64,000 nt of DNA from Gammaproteobacteria bacterium (GTDB lineage: Bacteria > Pseudomonadota > Gammaproteobacteria > DSM-16500). The stretch spans positions 186,001 to 250,000 of the forward strand of contig JACDDU010000005.1 in assembly GCA_013816845.1 (NCBI GenBank), written 5' to 3'. Below, one piece after another: positions 1-8,800 of this stretch (positions are counted from its first letter, which is position 1; every line of letters begins with the position of its first letter). The translations under genes were made by a program, and so were the position numbers. The notes beneath the pieces are model-generated. The model did no database searches. It saw nothing but the letters and a program-made list of their open reading frames with translations, and was not told the origin of the DNA.

Positions 1-682
1 GAACGACACTCGCTTTAGCCAAATAAGGAATAAGGAGAAGGTTATAATACCCGCCTAAATATGTCATCGGTAATAAATTATAAAATCTATTTTCTGGGCC
101 TACATTCATCAAGTCATTAAATACATTACCGTTACCGACTAAATTACCAAGGGTGTGCACGACGCCTTTGGGTCTCGATGTTGTACCTGAAGTATAAATA
201 ATAATAGCTTGATTATCTGTCATTAAATAATCATTAGGATTTAGTGCAGGAAAGGTTTCCATCTCACTAAAGTTATAGAAATTGATATCGTTTGATAAAT
301 TAGGATCCCGATTGATTAAAATGGGTTTAACTGTGTTTTTTGATAATAATGCAATATATTTGGATTCAGTTAAAACAAACTCAGACTGACTATCTTCTAA
401 AACGAAATTAACTTGATCGTTAGTCCAGGAAGGATTAATAGGAACGACGGTAATACCTGCATATAAACAACCAAAGTAAATTTTGGCAAGTTCCGTAGAA
501 TTATCGAGGATAATGCAAAGCCTACTATTTTTGCTCAATCCCAATTTTCTTAAAAAACCAGCTATGGCTGAAGCAGCTTGATAAAAATCATCATAGGTAT
601 AAGTTTTCTTAGTATATTCGTCTAAAATAAATTGACTGTCACCTCTGTGCTGGAGACACCCTCTTAAGGCTACATGATCCAT
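1..682 (-). CDS. Acyl-AMP ligase / acyl-CoA synthetase, C-terminus cut by window edge
   Basis: This gene runs off the left edge, so only about 227 N-terminal residues are visible. They contain the AMP-binding signature YTSGTTSRPKG at about residues 163-173, preceded by the usual N-terminal segments of the ANL superfamily. These enzymes adenylate a carboxylic acid and pass it to CoA or a carrier protein. The ATG at 682-680 is preceded by an AAGGA-type ribosome-binding site and lies 36 bases after the stop of the LpxD-like gene, so it is probably the last visible member of the polysaccharide operon. The substrate cannot be read from the sequence. Activating an unusual acyl group for amino-sugar N-acylation is an inference from its neighbours. 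Confidence 0.85.
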   Translation of the reverse strand, partial: MDHVALRGCLQHRGDSQFILDEYTKKTYTYDDFYQAASAIAGFLRKLGLSKNSRLCIILDNSTELAKIYFGCLYAGITVVPINPSWTNDQVNFVLEDSQSEFVLTESKYIALLSKNTVKPILINRDPNLSNDINFYNFSEMETFPALNPNDYLMTDNQAIIIYTSGTTSRPKGVVHTLGNLVGNGNVFNDLMNVGPENRFYNLLPMTYLGGYYNLLLIPYLAKASVV

Positions 683-718
683 TGTTCCTTTGTCCTTAAC
701 TATAAACGGTCTATTATC

Positions 719-1618
719 TTATTTGGGTAAGGTTAGTGGCAACCGCGGTACCACTTTAGCATGCGCTGCTACATCGCTCATAATAATCACACCGGGTCCT
801 ATGTGAGCATGCTCACCCACCGTAATGTAATCACATATGTGAGCACCAATAGCCAAAACTACATTGTTTTTTATAATACTACTGCCACCGATAACAACAT
901 TTGCAAGAATAATAACATTTTCTTCGATCACAACATTATGGCCAACTTTTACTTGGCTATCGATGACGGTATTTTCTTTAATAATCGTATCACCCAGAGC
1001 TCCTCTAGCAATACAAGTTTGCGGACCAATTTCAACATTGTTTTCAATAATGAGTCTGCCGATATGAGGGAAAGGAATATAAATATTATCCTTACCTTTT
1101 ATTTGTCCACATCCAGCTGCGCCCAAAACACTGCCAGCGTTCACGACCACACCTTCACCTAAATATACATTGTCGTAAAGATAAGTATTGCCGTAAATCA
1201 TCGTATTTTTTTTTATTTCACATTTGCCAATATAAACATTAGGACCAATATATACGTCTTCTGCAATTTTTGCTTCCGGATGAATAATGGCCGTCGGATG
1301 GATTCCGCTTGCGGGTTTTTCTACAAAAAACGCATTGGCAATTTTAGCAAAGATATACTTTGGGTCTTGCACAACTAACAAATTTTTTTTAGTTTTTGAG
1401 CAAAATTGAATAGAATCATCACAAATAATCAAATTTGCTTTCGTGGCGTTAAACATTTTTTGTTTATCAGCATGCGTTGGACTAATAAAAACTAGAGATT
1501 TTTCATTAGCCGTAAATGGCGTTGCAATGTTTTCTACATGAATTTCATTAACATTGCCATGCAATACATAATCATCGTTAATATATTTACAAAGTTCAGA
1601 TAATTGATAGCCCATCAT
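719..1618 (-). CDS. LpxD-like hexapeptide-repeat N-acyltransferase
   Basis: The 299-residue protein has an N-terminal alpha/beta part resembling the uridine-binding domain of LpxD (about residues 1-105). A long left-handed parallel beta-helix of hexapeptide repeats follows (about 106-285, with motifs such as IHPEAKIAEDVYIGPN and VKVGHNVVIEENVIILANVV). LpxD transfers a hydroxyacyl chain to the 3-amine of a UDP-glucosamine derivative. Here the setting is a surface-polysaccharide cluster, next to an acyl-AMP ligase and a deacetylase-fold protein. A role in N-acylating a nucleotide-activated amino sugar is therefore more likely than lipid A synthesis. It lacks the usual lpxA/fabZ/lpxB neighbours. 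The acyl donor and exact sugar are unknown. Confidence 0.8.
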   Translation of the reverse strand: MMGYQLSELCKYINDDYVLHGNVNEIHVENIATPFTANEKSLVFISPTHADKQKMFNATKANLIICDDSIQFCSKTKKNLLVVQDPKYIFAKIANAFFVEKPASGIHPTAIIHPEAKIAEDVYIGPNVYIGKCEIKKNTMIYGNTYLYDNVYLGEGVVVNAGSVLGAAGCGQIKGKDNIYIPFPHIGRLIIENNVEIGPQTCIARGALGDTIIKENTVIDSQVKVGHNVVIEENVIILANVVIGGSSIIKNNVVLAIGAHICDYITVGEHAHIGPGVIIMSDVAAHAKVVPRLPLTLPK

Positions 1619-1628
1619 TTGTTACCTA

Positions 1629-2354
1629 TTATTCGTAAAAATGATGATTAAAATAATTTTCAGGATGGATAAGAGAATAAACAAGGGGCTTGCCTTGTTT
1701 AAGATGATCACCTAGATTTCTATGATCATTTTCAATCAGTTTGCCATTATTATAACATTTCCAGTATGTCCAACAGGAATCTGAGACATATAAAGAATTG
1801 TGAAATAAATCGAACTCGGGTTCAGTGTCATAGGCTTCATAACCTAAATTGAAATCCCTCGGTTTTTTATCTTTCCAAAAATCTAAATTATTAAGACCTG
1901 TCATACCGCCATGACTTGCAACACCAGTAATTTTAATATCGAAAATTCTATTTAAGATATCGATATCACGCCATAAGCAATGGGTAGCGTCTTCATTCCA
2001 GATGACAGCTTCATCATTGACTTCAGAATGATAACCAATTTCGTGCCCTGTTTCTTTGATATATTTTAAAATTCGATAATTTTCAAACGAGAAAGGGTTG
2101 TATTCATTAGCATGAAGACGAACAAAAAAAGTCGCTTTAATGCCTAATTTGTTAAAAATATTCGCTATCCTTTCTGCTTTTTTTACCGATACATCAATAT
2201 CGACACGATTCACTAATAACTTGCTGTGGGTTGTCATCTTTCGTTCAAGGTAGTCCTGGCATCGTAAAACTTCATAACCGAGCGAGAGTGCAAGCTCAAA
2301 GTGACTTTCTAAGTTGGCAAAAGTAAAATGGAAATGCTCTTTTTGGGCTTGCAC
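1629..2354 (-). CDS. Polysaccharide-deacetylase-fold protein (WbmS-like)
   Basis: This 241-residue protein has NodB-fold features: an RVDIDVS segment (Asp52, Asp54), an ATFFVRL strand and a GHEIGYHSE motif (about 103-111). Deacetylase-like proteins of this sort occur in O-antigen loci such as the Bordetella wbm locus. No signal peptide is visible, so it should act in the cytoplasm, on a nucleotide sugar or lipid-linked precursor. The start is GTG at 2354, with AAGGA eight bases upstream. Five bases separate it from the stop of the preceding amidotransferase gene, which indicates translational coupling. Whether it is a true metal-dependent deacetylase is not certain from sequence alone. Confidence 0.65.
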   Translation of the reverse strand: MQAQKEHFHFTFANLESHFELALSLGYEVLRCQDYLERKMTTHSKLLVNRVDIDVSVKKAERIANIFNKLGIKATFFVRLHANEYNPFSFENYRILKYIKETGHEIGYHSEVNDEAVIWNEDATHCLWRDIDILNRIFDIKITGVASHGGMTGLNNLDFWKDKKPRDFNLGYEAYDTEPEFDLFHNSLYVSDSCWTYWKCYNNGKLIENDHRNLGDHLKQGKPLVYSLIHPENYFNHHFYE

Positions 2355-2359
2355 CTGTT

Positions 2360-3568
2360 TTATCCTTTAGTCGTATCTTTTAACGTGTATTTCATATAGA
2401 AACTCATCGGTATTAAATTAAGCTTAGCCATGCAATAGAAAAATGGACGTAAGTTTTCAAAAGTTGATTTATAACTTTTAAAATCTTTGTAGGTTTTACG
2501 CGGCAACGTCATTAAATCAACAAAAGTTTGATCATCTAATTCCCACCTTTTTTTGATCATATCAATAAGGTCAGGCTGGCTCCCAGGCGGGATTTTCAAA
2601 TGCGCTAACCCTTCCTCTCTTTCCATTTGGCCAGATCTTACTAATGCTGCATAGCCGTTAATGCGTTGATCAATTCCAAATCGTCGTGGCAAAAAATAAC
2701 TATGATAAAAATTAGTCATCCGATTTTCTAAATGGTGGCCGCCATACCATTTCCAATCGAATTCCTGTGTTAGCATTTTTTTAACGTCTTCTTTGTTGTA
2801 ATCAATATACCAAAGAGGACGAATTTTTTTTAAACGATTCAATAGCATCCATTTCATTTGTTTACCTAACCACAAATGAGGGTAGGTTTTAAGGTTTTTA
2901 ATTTTTCCAAACTTTTTATGCATGCTATGAATATATTTTGCATCCATGTAAAGCCAGCCCAGCGGCGAAAGTCCCTCGGTTTTAAAAGAGTGCCCTTCAA
3001 AAATATATTTAATACGATATTTCTCAGCAGCCATATTTAAGGTCGAAGCAAGTGCTAAATCCGTGGGCGCTTCTAAATCTGCAGTACCGCATTGCAATAT
3101 GGATTTATATAAATCATCATACTCATGGTTATCAACAACATGAGTCCATAACTCAACATTTAATTTATCTAAGACATTAAAAATATTTTCAACAGCAATG
3201 GTTGAATTCCATGTATTATCATAATGGACTGCCAAAGGACGCAATCCTTTTTCTTTTGCAAAGTGCACCAGGAAGGAGGAATCACACCCGCCACTTACGC
3301 CGACAATAACATCGTAAGGTTTTTTTCTACCTTCATAACGAATTTTTTCAATGATTCTTTCAAGTGTTGCGCGACCTTCCGGACTTTGATACTGGGCATC
3401 TAATTGATCGTGCGTGTGACAATAATGACACACGCCATTTACATCAAAAGTAATAGTAGGTGTTGTTTCATCATAAAGACAACGGGTACAGCGCTTTTTT
3501 GGAATAAGTTGGATTCTTTGCCATTCTTCCTGCCACTTGGCTTCGTCAGTAAAATAGATTGCTTTCAT
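2360..3568 (-). CDS. wbpG: N-acetyl sugar amidotransferase (WbpG/PseA type)
   Basis: This 402-residue protein is an ATP-pyrophosphatase (PP-loop) enzyme. A Cys4 zinc-ribbon-like segment (Cys27, Cys30, Cys47, Cys50) precedes the PP-loop SGGCDS at about 92-97, the layout of WbpG/PseA-type sugar amidotransferases. These adenylate a sugar carbonyl or acetamido oxygen and replace it with ammonia supplied by a HisH/HisF-like pair. Exactly such a pair lies immediately upstream (3584-4950), as in the Pseudomonas aeruginosa O5 wbp locus. The product is expected to be an amidine- or amide-bearing sugar. Length agrees with the family. Confidence 0.9.
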   Translation of the reverse strand: MKAIYFTDEAKWQEEWQRIQLIPKKRCTRCLYDETTPTITFDVNGVCHYCHTHDQLDAQYQSPEGRATLERIIEKIRYEGRKKPYDVIVGVSGGCDSSFLVHFAKEKGLRPLAVHYDNTWNSTIAVENIFNVLDKLNVELWTHVVDNHEYDDLYKSILQCGTADLEAPTDLALASTLNMAAEKYRIKYIFEGHSFKTEGLSPLGWLYMDAKYIHSMHKKFGKIKNLKTYPHLWLGKQMKWMLLNRLKKIRPLWYIDYNKEDVKKMLTQEFDWKWYGGHHLENRMTNFYHSYFLPRRFGIDQRINGYAALVRSGQMEREEGLAHLKIPPGSQPDLIDMIKKRWELDDQTFVDLMTLPRKTYKDFKSYKSTFENLRPFFYCMAKLNLIPMSFYMKYTLKDTTKG

Positions 3569-3583
3569 GTTCTTCCTTGTCTC

Positions 3584-4345
3584 TTAAGGTAAGAGACTTA
3601 TTAATTCAGCACGTTTCGGAAAACGTGTTAAGACAGCCCGGTTCCGGCCTTGATAAACTACCATACTTCCCGCTGCCACTGCTGATGCTTCCCCAACATG
3701 TACCGCTTTTGCAAAATCTTTAATTTCGCCCGCGCCACCACATGCAATGAGAGGAATATTAACTACTTTTGTAACCAATTTGATGAGGTCAATATCATAA
3801 CCACTCATGGTTCCATCACGGTCTACAGAAGTCAATAATATTTCTCCCGCGCCCTTTTTTTCCATTTCAACAGCAAAGCTTGCAGGGTCATAAGCGTGTT
3901 TTTTTTTGCCGCAATGCGAATAAACTTTGTAATGACCAAAAAAATTCTTTTTAACATCGATCGATGCAATAATACTTTGACTACCGTAGCGTTCGGCAAC
4001 CCGGCTAATAAAGTATTCATCTTCAAATGCAATTGTATTAAGTGCAACTTTTTCAACGCCTAATGCAAATAATTTTTTTACATCCTCTAAAGTTCGAATG
4101 CCGCCGCCATAGGCAATGGGCATAAAACATTCTGAGGCAATTTCCTGAATGAGCTTAAATGCAGGAGGCGTAGCTGTCGGTGTCCTGCTAATATCAAGAA
4201 AAATAACTTCATCAACTTCTTTAGTATTAAAAATTCGAACTATATTGATTGGATCGCCCACATAATTCGGTTTTTGGAATCGAATGGTTTTGACTAACTG
4301 ACCATTTTTCAATAATAGGCAGGGAATAACCCGCGTTCTCAACAT
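3584..4345 (-). CDS. hisF2: HisF-like subunit of sugar-amidating complex
   Basis: This 253-residue (beta/alpha)8 barrel is related to imidazole glycerol phosphate synthase subunit HisF, with AYGGGIRTLEDV and SVDRDGTMSGYD motifs. In true HisF the first strand carries a catalytic Asp (CLDVKDG). Here the segment reads CLLLKNG, so that Asp is replaced by Leu, as in the O-antigen-associated HisF2/WbuZ group. The later barrel Asp (SIDVKKN) is kept. This suggests it has lost histidine-pathway chemistry and channels ammonia from HisH to the WbpG-like enzyme. It overlaps the upstream HisH-like gene by 7 bases. No other his genes are nearby. Confidence 0.88.
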   Translation of the reverse strand: MLRTRVIPCLLLKNGQLVKTIRFQKPNYVGDPINIVRIFNTKEVDEVIFLDISRTPTATPPAFKLIQEIASECFMPIAYGGGIRTLEDVKKLFALGVEKVALNTIAFEDEYFISRVAERYGSQSIIASIDVKKNFFGHYKVYSHCGKKKHAYDPASFAVEMEKKGAGEILLTSVDRDGTMSGYDIDLIKLVTKVVNIPLIACGGAGEIKDFAKAVHVGEASAVAAGSMVVYQGRNRAVLTRFPKRAELISLLP

Positions 4346-4950
4346 GATGTCGACTCAATAAATTTTTGAAGAAAGTGCATGCCAAATAAATGACTTTTTT
4401 CAGGGTGAAATTGCGATCCTAAAATATGCGCTTTGCCAATAATTGCAGGAAAAGCATAACCGTGATGAGCAGTCGCCAAAACATGTTGCGGTTCAGTACA
4501 CACTGCATGATAAGAATGTACAAAATAAAAACGTGTTTCGTCTGCCAGGGAATAGTTTGACTGAGCTGAAATCACTTGATTCCATCCCATATGAGGCACT
4601 TTGATTGCCTTATTTGGAGAATTAAAGCGAACGCATTGACCTTTGATCCATCCAAGACCTTTGCAATGACCTTCTTCACTTTCCTCTAATAATAATTGCA
4701 TCCCAAGACAAATCCCCAGTATAGGTATTTGTTTATGAAGCACAGCTTCCGTTAAAATATCAATAAGTCCCGCATTATGTAAATTCTGCATGCCATGATC
4801 GAAAGCCCCAACCCCTGGCAAAATGAGCTTATCCGCAGTCAAAATGTCATGTTCGGTGTTCGAAATTGTTGCCTCCACACCCATTTTTTTTAGCATATTG
4901 ACAATGGAATTAATATTACCAAGTTGGTAATCAATGACGACTACTTTCAA
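4339..4950 (-). CDS. hisH2: HisH-like glutamine amidotransferase subunit
   Basis: This 203-residue class I glutamine amidotransferase has the nucleophile in GICLGMQ (Cys81) and the His/Glu pair in FHPEKS (His182, Glu184), so the full triad is present. It hydrolyses glutamine and passes ammonia to a HisF-like partner. It overlaps both neighbours: 4 bases with the acetyltransferase gene upstream (ATGA junction) and 7 bases with hisF2 downstream. Tight overlap with hisF2 and wbpG, and the absence of histidine-biosynthesis genes, point to sugar amidation rather than histidine synthesis. Confidence 0.88.
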   Translation of the reverse strand: MKVVVIDYQLGNINSIVNMLKKMGVEATISNTEHDILTADKLILPGVGAFDHGMQNLHNAGLIDILTEAVLHKQIPILGICLGMQLLLEESEEGHCKGLGWIKGQCVRFNSPNKAIKVPHMGWNQVISAQSNYSLADETRFYFVHSYHAVCTEPQHVLATAHHGYAFPAIIGKAHILGSQFHPEKSHLFGMHFLQKFIESTSC

Positions 4951-5522
4951 ATTTCACATCCTATCATTTCTTGAATGATTCGTACGGGTGAGCCAAAAGC
5001 TTTACAGTTGGGGGGAATATTGATGTTAACAAGGCTATTTGCACCAATAATGGAACCCTTCCCCACATGGGTTCCTTTTTGAATAATCGTATTAGGGCCA
5101 ATGTAACAATTGTCTTCTATGATGGTTTTTGCGTGTTGATAGGGTTTTTTTCCACCGGATATAGCCCATTCAACGCTATCGTGACTATAAATTTGTACGC
5201 CGGCCGAAATTGAACAATTCGATCCAATCGCGAGCCCTCCTGAACCATCCAATAAAACAAATGGTCCAATCCAAGTATTGGAACCAACGATAACCTCGCC
5301 TAAGATGATGCTTGTATCATACAAAGTTGTTCCTTCACCAAATCCTAGAAACTCCGCTTTGTCATGCCGATCAACAAAGTATTCGCCGAGGGGTAATGAT
5401 CGATTAAATTTTAATTTTTTCTTGTGCCATAACAATTTGAGCAAATTAATGAATTCTATGCCCAAGTGGTGGGCAGATGAATTAGCTTTAATCGTCTCTA
5501 ACTCTTCAACCGTTCTTTTCAT
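4947..5522 (-). CDS. Hexapeptide-repeat acetyl/acyltransferase
   Basis: This 191-residue protein has left-handed beta-helix hexapeptide repeats between about residues 60 and 185 (for example [45 protein letters not shown]). It ends in the [14 protein letters not shown] segment typical of sugar O- or N-acetyltransferases of the LbetaH superfamily. The N-terminal 50 residues are helical and not recognised. The stop overlaps the start of the HisH-like gene (ATGA), so the two are translationally coupled. It probably acylates the amino sugar made by this cluster. It is distinct in sequence from the WbpD-like enzyme at 11981-12556, so two different acylations are possible. Confidence 0.82.
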   Translation of the reverse strand: MKRTVEELETIKANSSAHHLGIEFINLLKLLWHKKKLKFNRSLPLGEYFVDRHDKAEFLGFGEGTTLYDTSIILGEVIVGSNTWIGPFVLLDGSGGLAIGSNCSISAGVQIYSHDSVEWAISGGKKPYQHAKTIIEDNCYIGPNTIIQKGTHVGKGSIIGANSLVNINIPPNCKAFGSPVRIIQEMIGCEI

Positions 5523-5600
5523 ACGATGGCTTTAACCTTTTGTTGTTTAATTTATTGAAGTGCCAACGTTATTAATGAAAATGAATATACGGATCGTTAA

Positions 5601-7616
5601 TTACGCGTAAAATTGATCACTCCACTCTTCAAAATTAAGCAACGACCAAATAAATAAGCGTTTGTTATGATGCCCCTGCAAATGGCTCTGTAGAATCTCA
5701 TCGACAGATCCAAAGTCCAGTAAGTTATAAATTGATCGATTCGCATCCATTAATTTATTTTTGACATAACTAATGGAATCACCTTTAAACCAACTTTCAT
5801 CAGGAGAAGAAAACCCTTGTTTCTTTCCTTGTGTAATGTGATCAGGCATATATTTTTTTAAAGCACTTCTTAATATTAATTTTCCATCATTGGCTTTTGC
5901 AAAATATTTATGACCCTTATTCCCAGGTTCATTTTCATTGATTCGAAGTGCCTCTTGTAAATTTCCTAGTTTCAAATGAACGGGTACTTTCATCGCAAAA
6001 TCAACCAAATCATTATCTAAAAAAGGCACGCGCGTTTCTAATGAATGCGCCATACTTAATTTATCTTCTACGACTAACAAGCCGTGTAAAAATGTTTTTG
6101 CTTCAAAGTAAAGTGAATGATTAATATAATCTTGGGGGCTCACAATCGTACTTTCTTGTTTGCGAAAAACATCACGGAATATATCTCTCGTCCAAACATG
6201 GGAAACTTGATCCCAAATGGGCGCAAAAATTTTCTTAATTTGTGAGTTATCGATTAAGCGTTGCCAAAAGAGATAATATTTATCGATATAATGGTTAAAA
6301 TCATCATTATTAATAGCTTTATAATAACGCCAAGGGTATCCGCCAAATAATTCATCTCCCCCGGTACCCGCCAGAACCACTTTAACAAATTTGCTTGCTA
6401 ATTTACTGGCATAAAAATTAGGATAACTTTGTCCAACACGCGGTTCTTCAAGGTGCCATGCAAATTTTGGTAAACACCTTTCCATGTCTCCTGATTTTAA
6501 TACCATTTCATAGTGTTCTGTCTTAAATAAATAAGACATGTGTTCCGCTGCTTCTCTTTCATCAAAGGCAAGTTCCAATCCAGAAGCGCTATGTAAATCA
6601 AAACCTACGGTGAAAGTTTTTAAGTAAGGTATTTTTTTTGCAGCAAGCGCAGTAATTGAGCCACTATCCATGCCGCCACTTAAATAACTGCCAATTTCGA
6701 CATCGCTAACTAATTGTCGATCAACTGCTTGAGTAAATAAACGATCTAACTCTTCAATATAAGATTCAGATGATTCCTTACAATCAGGTTCTTGGAAATG
6801 AAAATCCCAATATTGTGTAGACTTTAAACTAGGCGTTTCATGACTAAGATTCGCCATCATAAAGTGGCCAGGAGACAGAATTTTTATATCTTTGTATAAC
6901 GTTTTATCAGTGAAGATGTTTTGAAAGGTAAAATATTCTAAAAGTGCTTCACAATCGATTTCTTTTTCATAAGCTTTGTATTCTAAAATACTTTTTATTT
7001 CACTGCCAAAAATAAGTGTGCCATTTGATAATTGTGTGTAGTAAAGCGGTTTGATTCCATATCGATCGCGTGCTAAATAAAAATAATTATTTCGTTTATC
7101 CCATAGTGCAAATGCGAACATGCCATTGAATTTATTTACCGCTTCAATGCCCCATTCTAAGTATGCATTGATCACAACTTCAGTATCAGTATGTGTCCTA
7201 AAATGATAACCAAGTTGTTTCAACTCGGTTTTCAATTCTTTAAAATTATAAATTTCACCATTATAAGTTAACCAAATTTCTTTGGACAAATCACTCATGG
7301 GTTGATGACCGGCTGCACTCGTATCAATAATAGCTAACCGTCTATGTCCAAAAAAAATATTCCAAGTACACGCTTTTAATTCTGACATTCCCCACCGAGA
7401 ATCAAGTGTAGGCAGCATGGGATTGACAGTTTGAAATTTTTTATCAGTTAAACTAAGGTAATAGCCACCGCGTTTTTTTTTTCGTTCCTGTTTTTGTGCA
7501 ACAAAATATCCAGCATCGTCTGGACCACGATGCGCGATTACATCACACATCGATTTAATTTGCTCTACATTAAGCGTGCCATTACCAAAACAAACTACGC
7601 CACAAATTCCACACAT
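5601..7616 (-). CDS. Asparagine-synthase-like glutamine-dependent amidotransferase
   Basis: This 671-residue two-domain protein starts MCGICGV, so Cys2 is the N-terminal nucleophile of the class II glutaminase domain (about 1-250). The synthetase domain follows, with PP-loop SGGMDS at about 313-318. It is about 100 residues longer than E. coli AsnB, with an extra basic loop near residue 45 and a long C-terminal part. Members of this family in O-antigen loci (WbpS, WbmI) are thought to amidate uronic acids to uronamides; that role fits the dehydrogenase genes here. It overlaps the upstream aminotransferase gene by 22 bases, which shows the start is constrained by Cys2 rather than by gene spacing. 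Confidence 0.88.
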   Translation of the reverse strand: MCGICGVVCFGNGTLNVEQIKSMCDVIAHRGPDDAGYFVAQKQERKKKRGGYYLSLTDKKFQTVNPMLPTLDSRWGMSELKACTWNIFFGHRRLAIIDTSAAGHQPMSDLSKEIWLTYNGEIYNFKELKTELKQLGYHFRTHTDTEVVINAYLEWGIEAVNKFNGMFAFALWDKRNNYFYLARDRYGIKPLYYTQLSNGTLIFGSEIKSILEYKAYEKEIDCEALLEYFTFQNIFTDKTLYKDIKILSPGHFMMANLSHETPSLKSTQYWDFHFQEPDCKESSESYIEELDRLFTQAVDRQLVSDVEIGSYLSGGMDSGSITALAAKKIPYLKTFTVGFDLHSASGLELAFDEREAAEHMSYLFKTEHYEMVLKSGDMERCLPKFAWHLEEPRVGQSYPNFYASKLASKFVKVVLAGTGGDELFGGYPWRYYKAINNDDFNHYIDKYYLFWQRLIDNSQIKKIFAPIWDQVSHVWTRDIFRDVFRKQESTIVSPQDYINHSLYFEAKTFLHGLLVVEDKLSMAHSLETRVPFLDNDLVDFAMKVPVHLKLGNLQEALRINENEPGNKGHKYFAKANDGKLILRSALKKYMPDHITQGKKQGFSSPDESWFKGDSISYVKNKLMDANRSIYNLLDFGSVDEILQSHLQGHHNKRLFIWSLLNFEEWSDQFYA

Positions 7617-8800
7617 TGGCCCAATGCCTCATGAATATTTTCTATCACATAATTAAATTCTTCATCTGTCATATCGGCATAAACAGGTAAGGTAATACTT
7701 AACCGATCCGCAGCATAAGACATTAAAAAATCATGAGGCTTATGCTGATAGCGATCCGCATAATAAGTTAAAGTATGCACTGCATGTGTACCTTGGCGTG
7801 TTGCAATCTCTTTTTCTTCCAAGGCTTGCATAAAACTATTTCTTTGCGCATTAAGTCGATCGATTTTTTCAATGGTTAAATGAGTTAGTTTTTCATTGCC
7901 TTGAAATAAGCAAACGTAGGATTGATAACCATGTTGATAATGATCAGGAGACGTTGGAATAAGAAGTTGGGGTATGGATTGCAATGCATGGTCGTATAAT
8001 TTTGCAATCCGTCTACGACCCGACATGATTTGCGAAGCTTTTTGTATTTGAGCCACACCCAACGCACCTTGCAAATCTGTCATCCGATAATTGTATCCAC
8101 GCATTTTAAAATCAGGAAGTAAAGAACCCCCCTTTTCTTTGTGACGTGTTAAATCAGATTTGCTGGCACCGTGATCTTTGAGCTGCGAAATCGATTGTGC
8201 AAATTCCGCATTATGCGTAATTAACATCCCCCCCTCACCCGTAGTAATTGACTTACGCGGATGAAATGAAAAACAACCACATGTACCGAAAGTACCCGCA
8301 TGCTGATTTCCAATCCACGCATCAAATGCACAAGCAGCATCTTCGATAACTTGAACTTGATATTGATCCGCAAGCGCCATAATAGCAGGCATATCTGCAC
8401 ATAAACCAAATAAATGGACGGGCATTATAGCTTTAATAGCAGGATCATTTTTTAATAATTGCTCAAGATGATGAGTATTAATATTGAATGTACTTAAATC
8501 AATATCACAAAACACAACATCTGCGCCTGTGTATTCGACCGCGTTAGCAGAAGCCACATAAGTGAATGATGGAACAATGACCTTGTCACCAGGTCCTATC
8601 TTCATGACGAGCAATCCTAAATGAAGAGCAGTCGTACAGTTGGATAGTGCTTGCGCGTACGGCGTTTTGGTAAAGGCTGCAAATTTTTCTTCGAATGTTT
8701 TAACATTTGGCCCTTGAACAACCCAGCCCGTTTCTAAAGGCTTGATAATCGCCTCTTTTTCAGCATGATCAAACATTGCTTTTGTAATAGGAATTTTCAC
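7595..8800 (-). CDS. DegT/DnrJ/EryC1/StrS-family sugar aminotransferase
   Basis: This PLP-dependent nucleotide-sugar aminotransferase has the lysine in SFHPRKSITTGEGG (Lys183 with the chosen start) and the VIEDAACAF Asp motif that binds the pyridine nitrogen. The preferred start is GTG at 8800. It overlaps the upstream stop as GTGA and has AGAGG about 10 bases upstream. An ATG at 8809 would put the Shine-Dalgarno sequence directly against the start codon. The partner epimerase/dehydratase at 8797-9801 probably makes its keto substrate. It is clearly different from the WbpE-like aminotransferase at 10826, so a second amino sugar or a second amination is implied. Confidence 0.88.
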   Translation of the reverse strand: MKIPITKAMFDHAEKEAIIKPLETGWVVQGPNVKTFEEKFAAFTKTPYAQALSNCTTALHLGLLVMKIGPGDKVIVPSFTYVASANAVEYTGADVVFCDIDLSTFNINTHHLEQLLKNDPAIKAIMPVHLFGLCADMPAIMALADQYQVQVIEDAACAFDAWIGNQHAGTFGTCGCFSFHPRKSITTGEGGMLITHNAEFAQSISQLKDHGASKSDLTRHKEKGGSLLPDFKMRGYNYRMTDLQGALGVAQIQKASQIMSGRRRIAKLYDHALQSIPQLLIPTSPDHYQHGYQSYVCLFQGNEKLTHLTIEKIDRLNAQRNSFMQALEEKEIATRQGTHAVHTLTYYADRYQHKPHDFLMSYAADRLSITLPVYADMTDEEFNYVIENIHEALGQCVEFVA

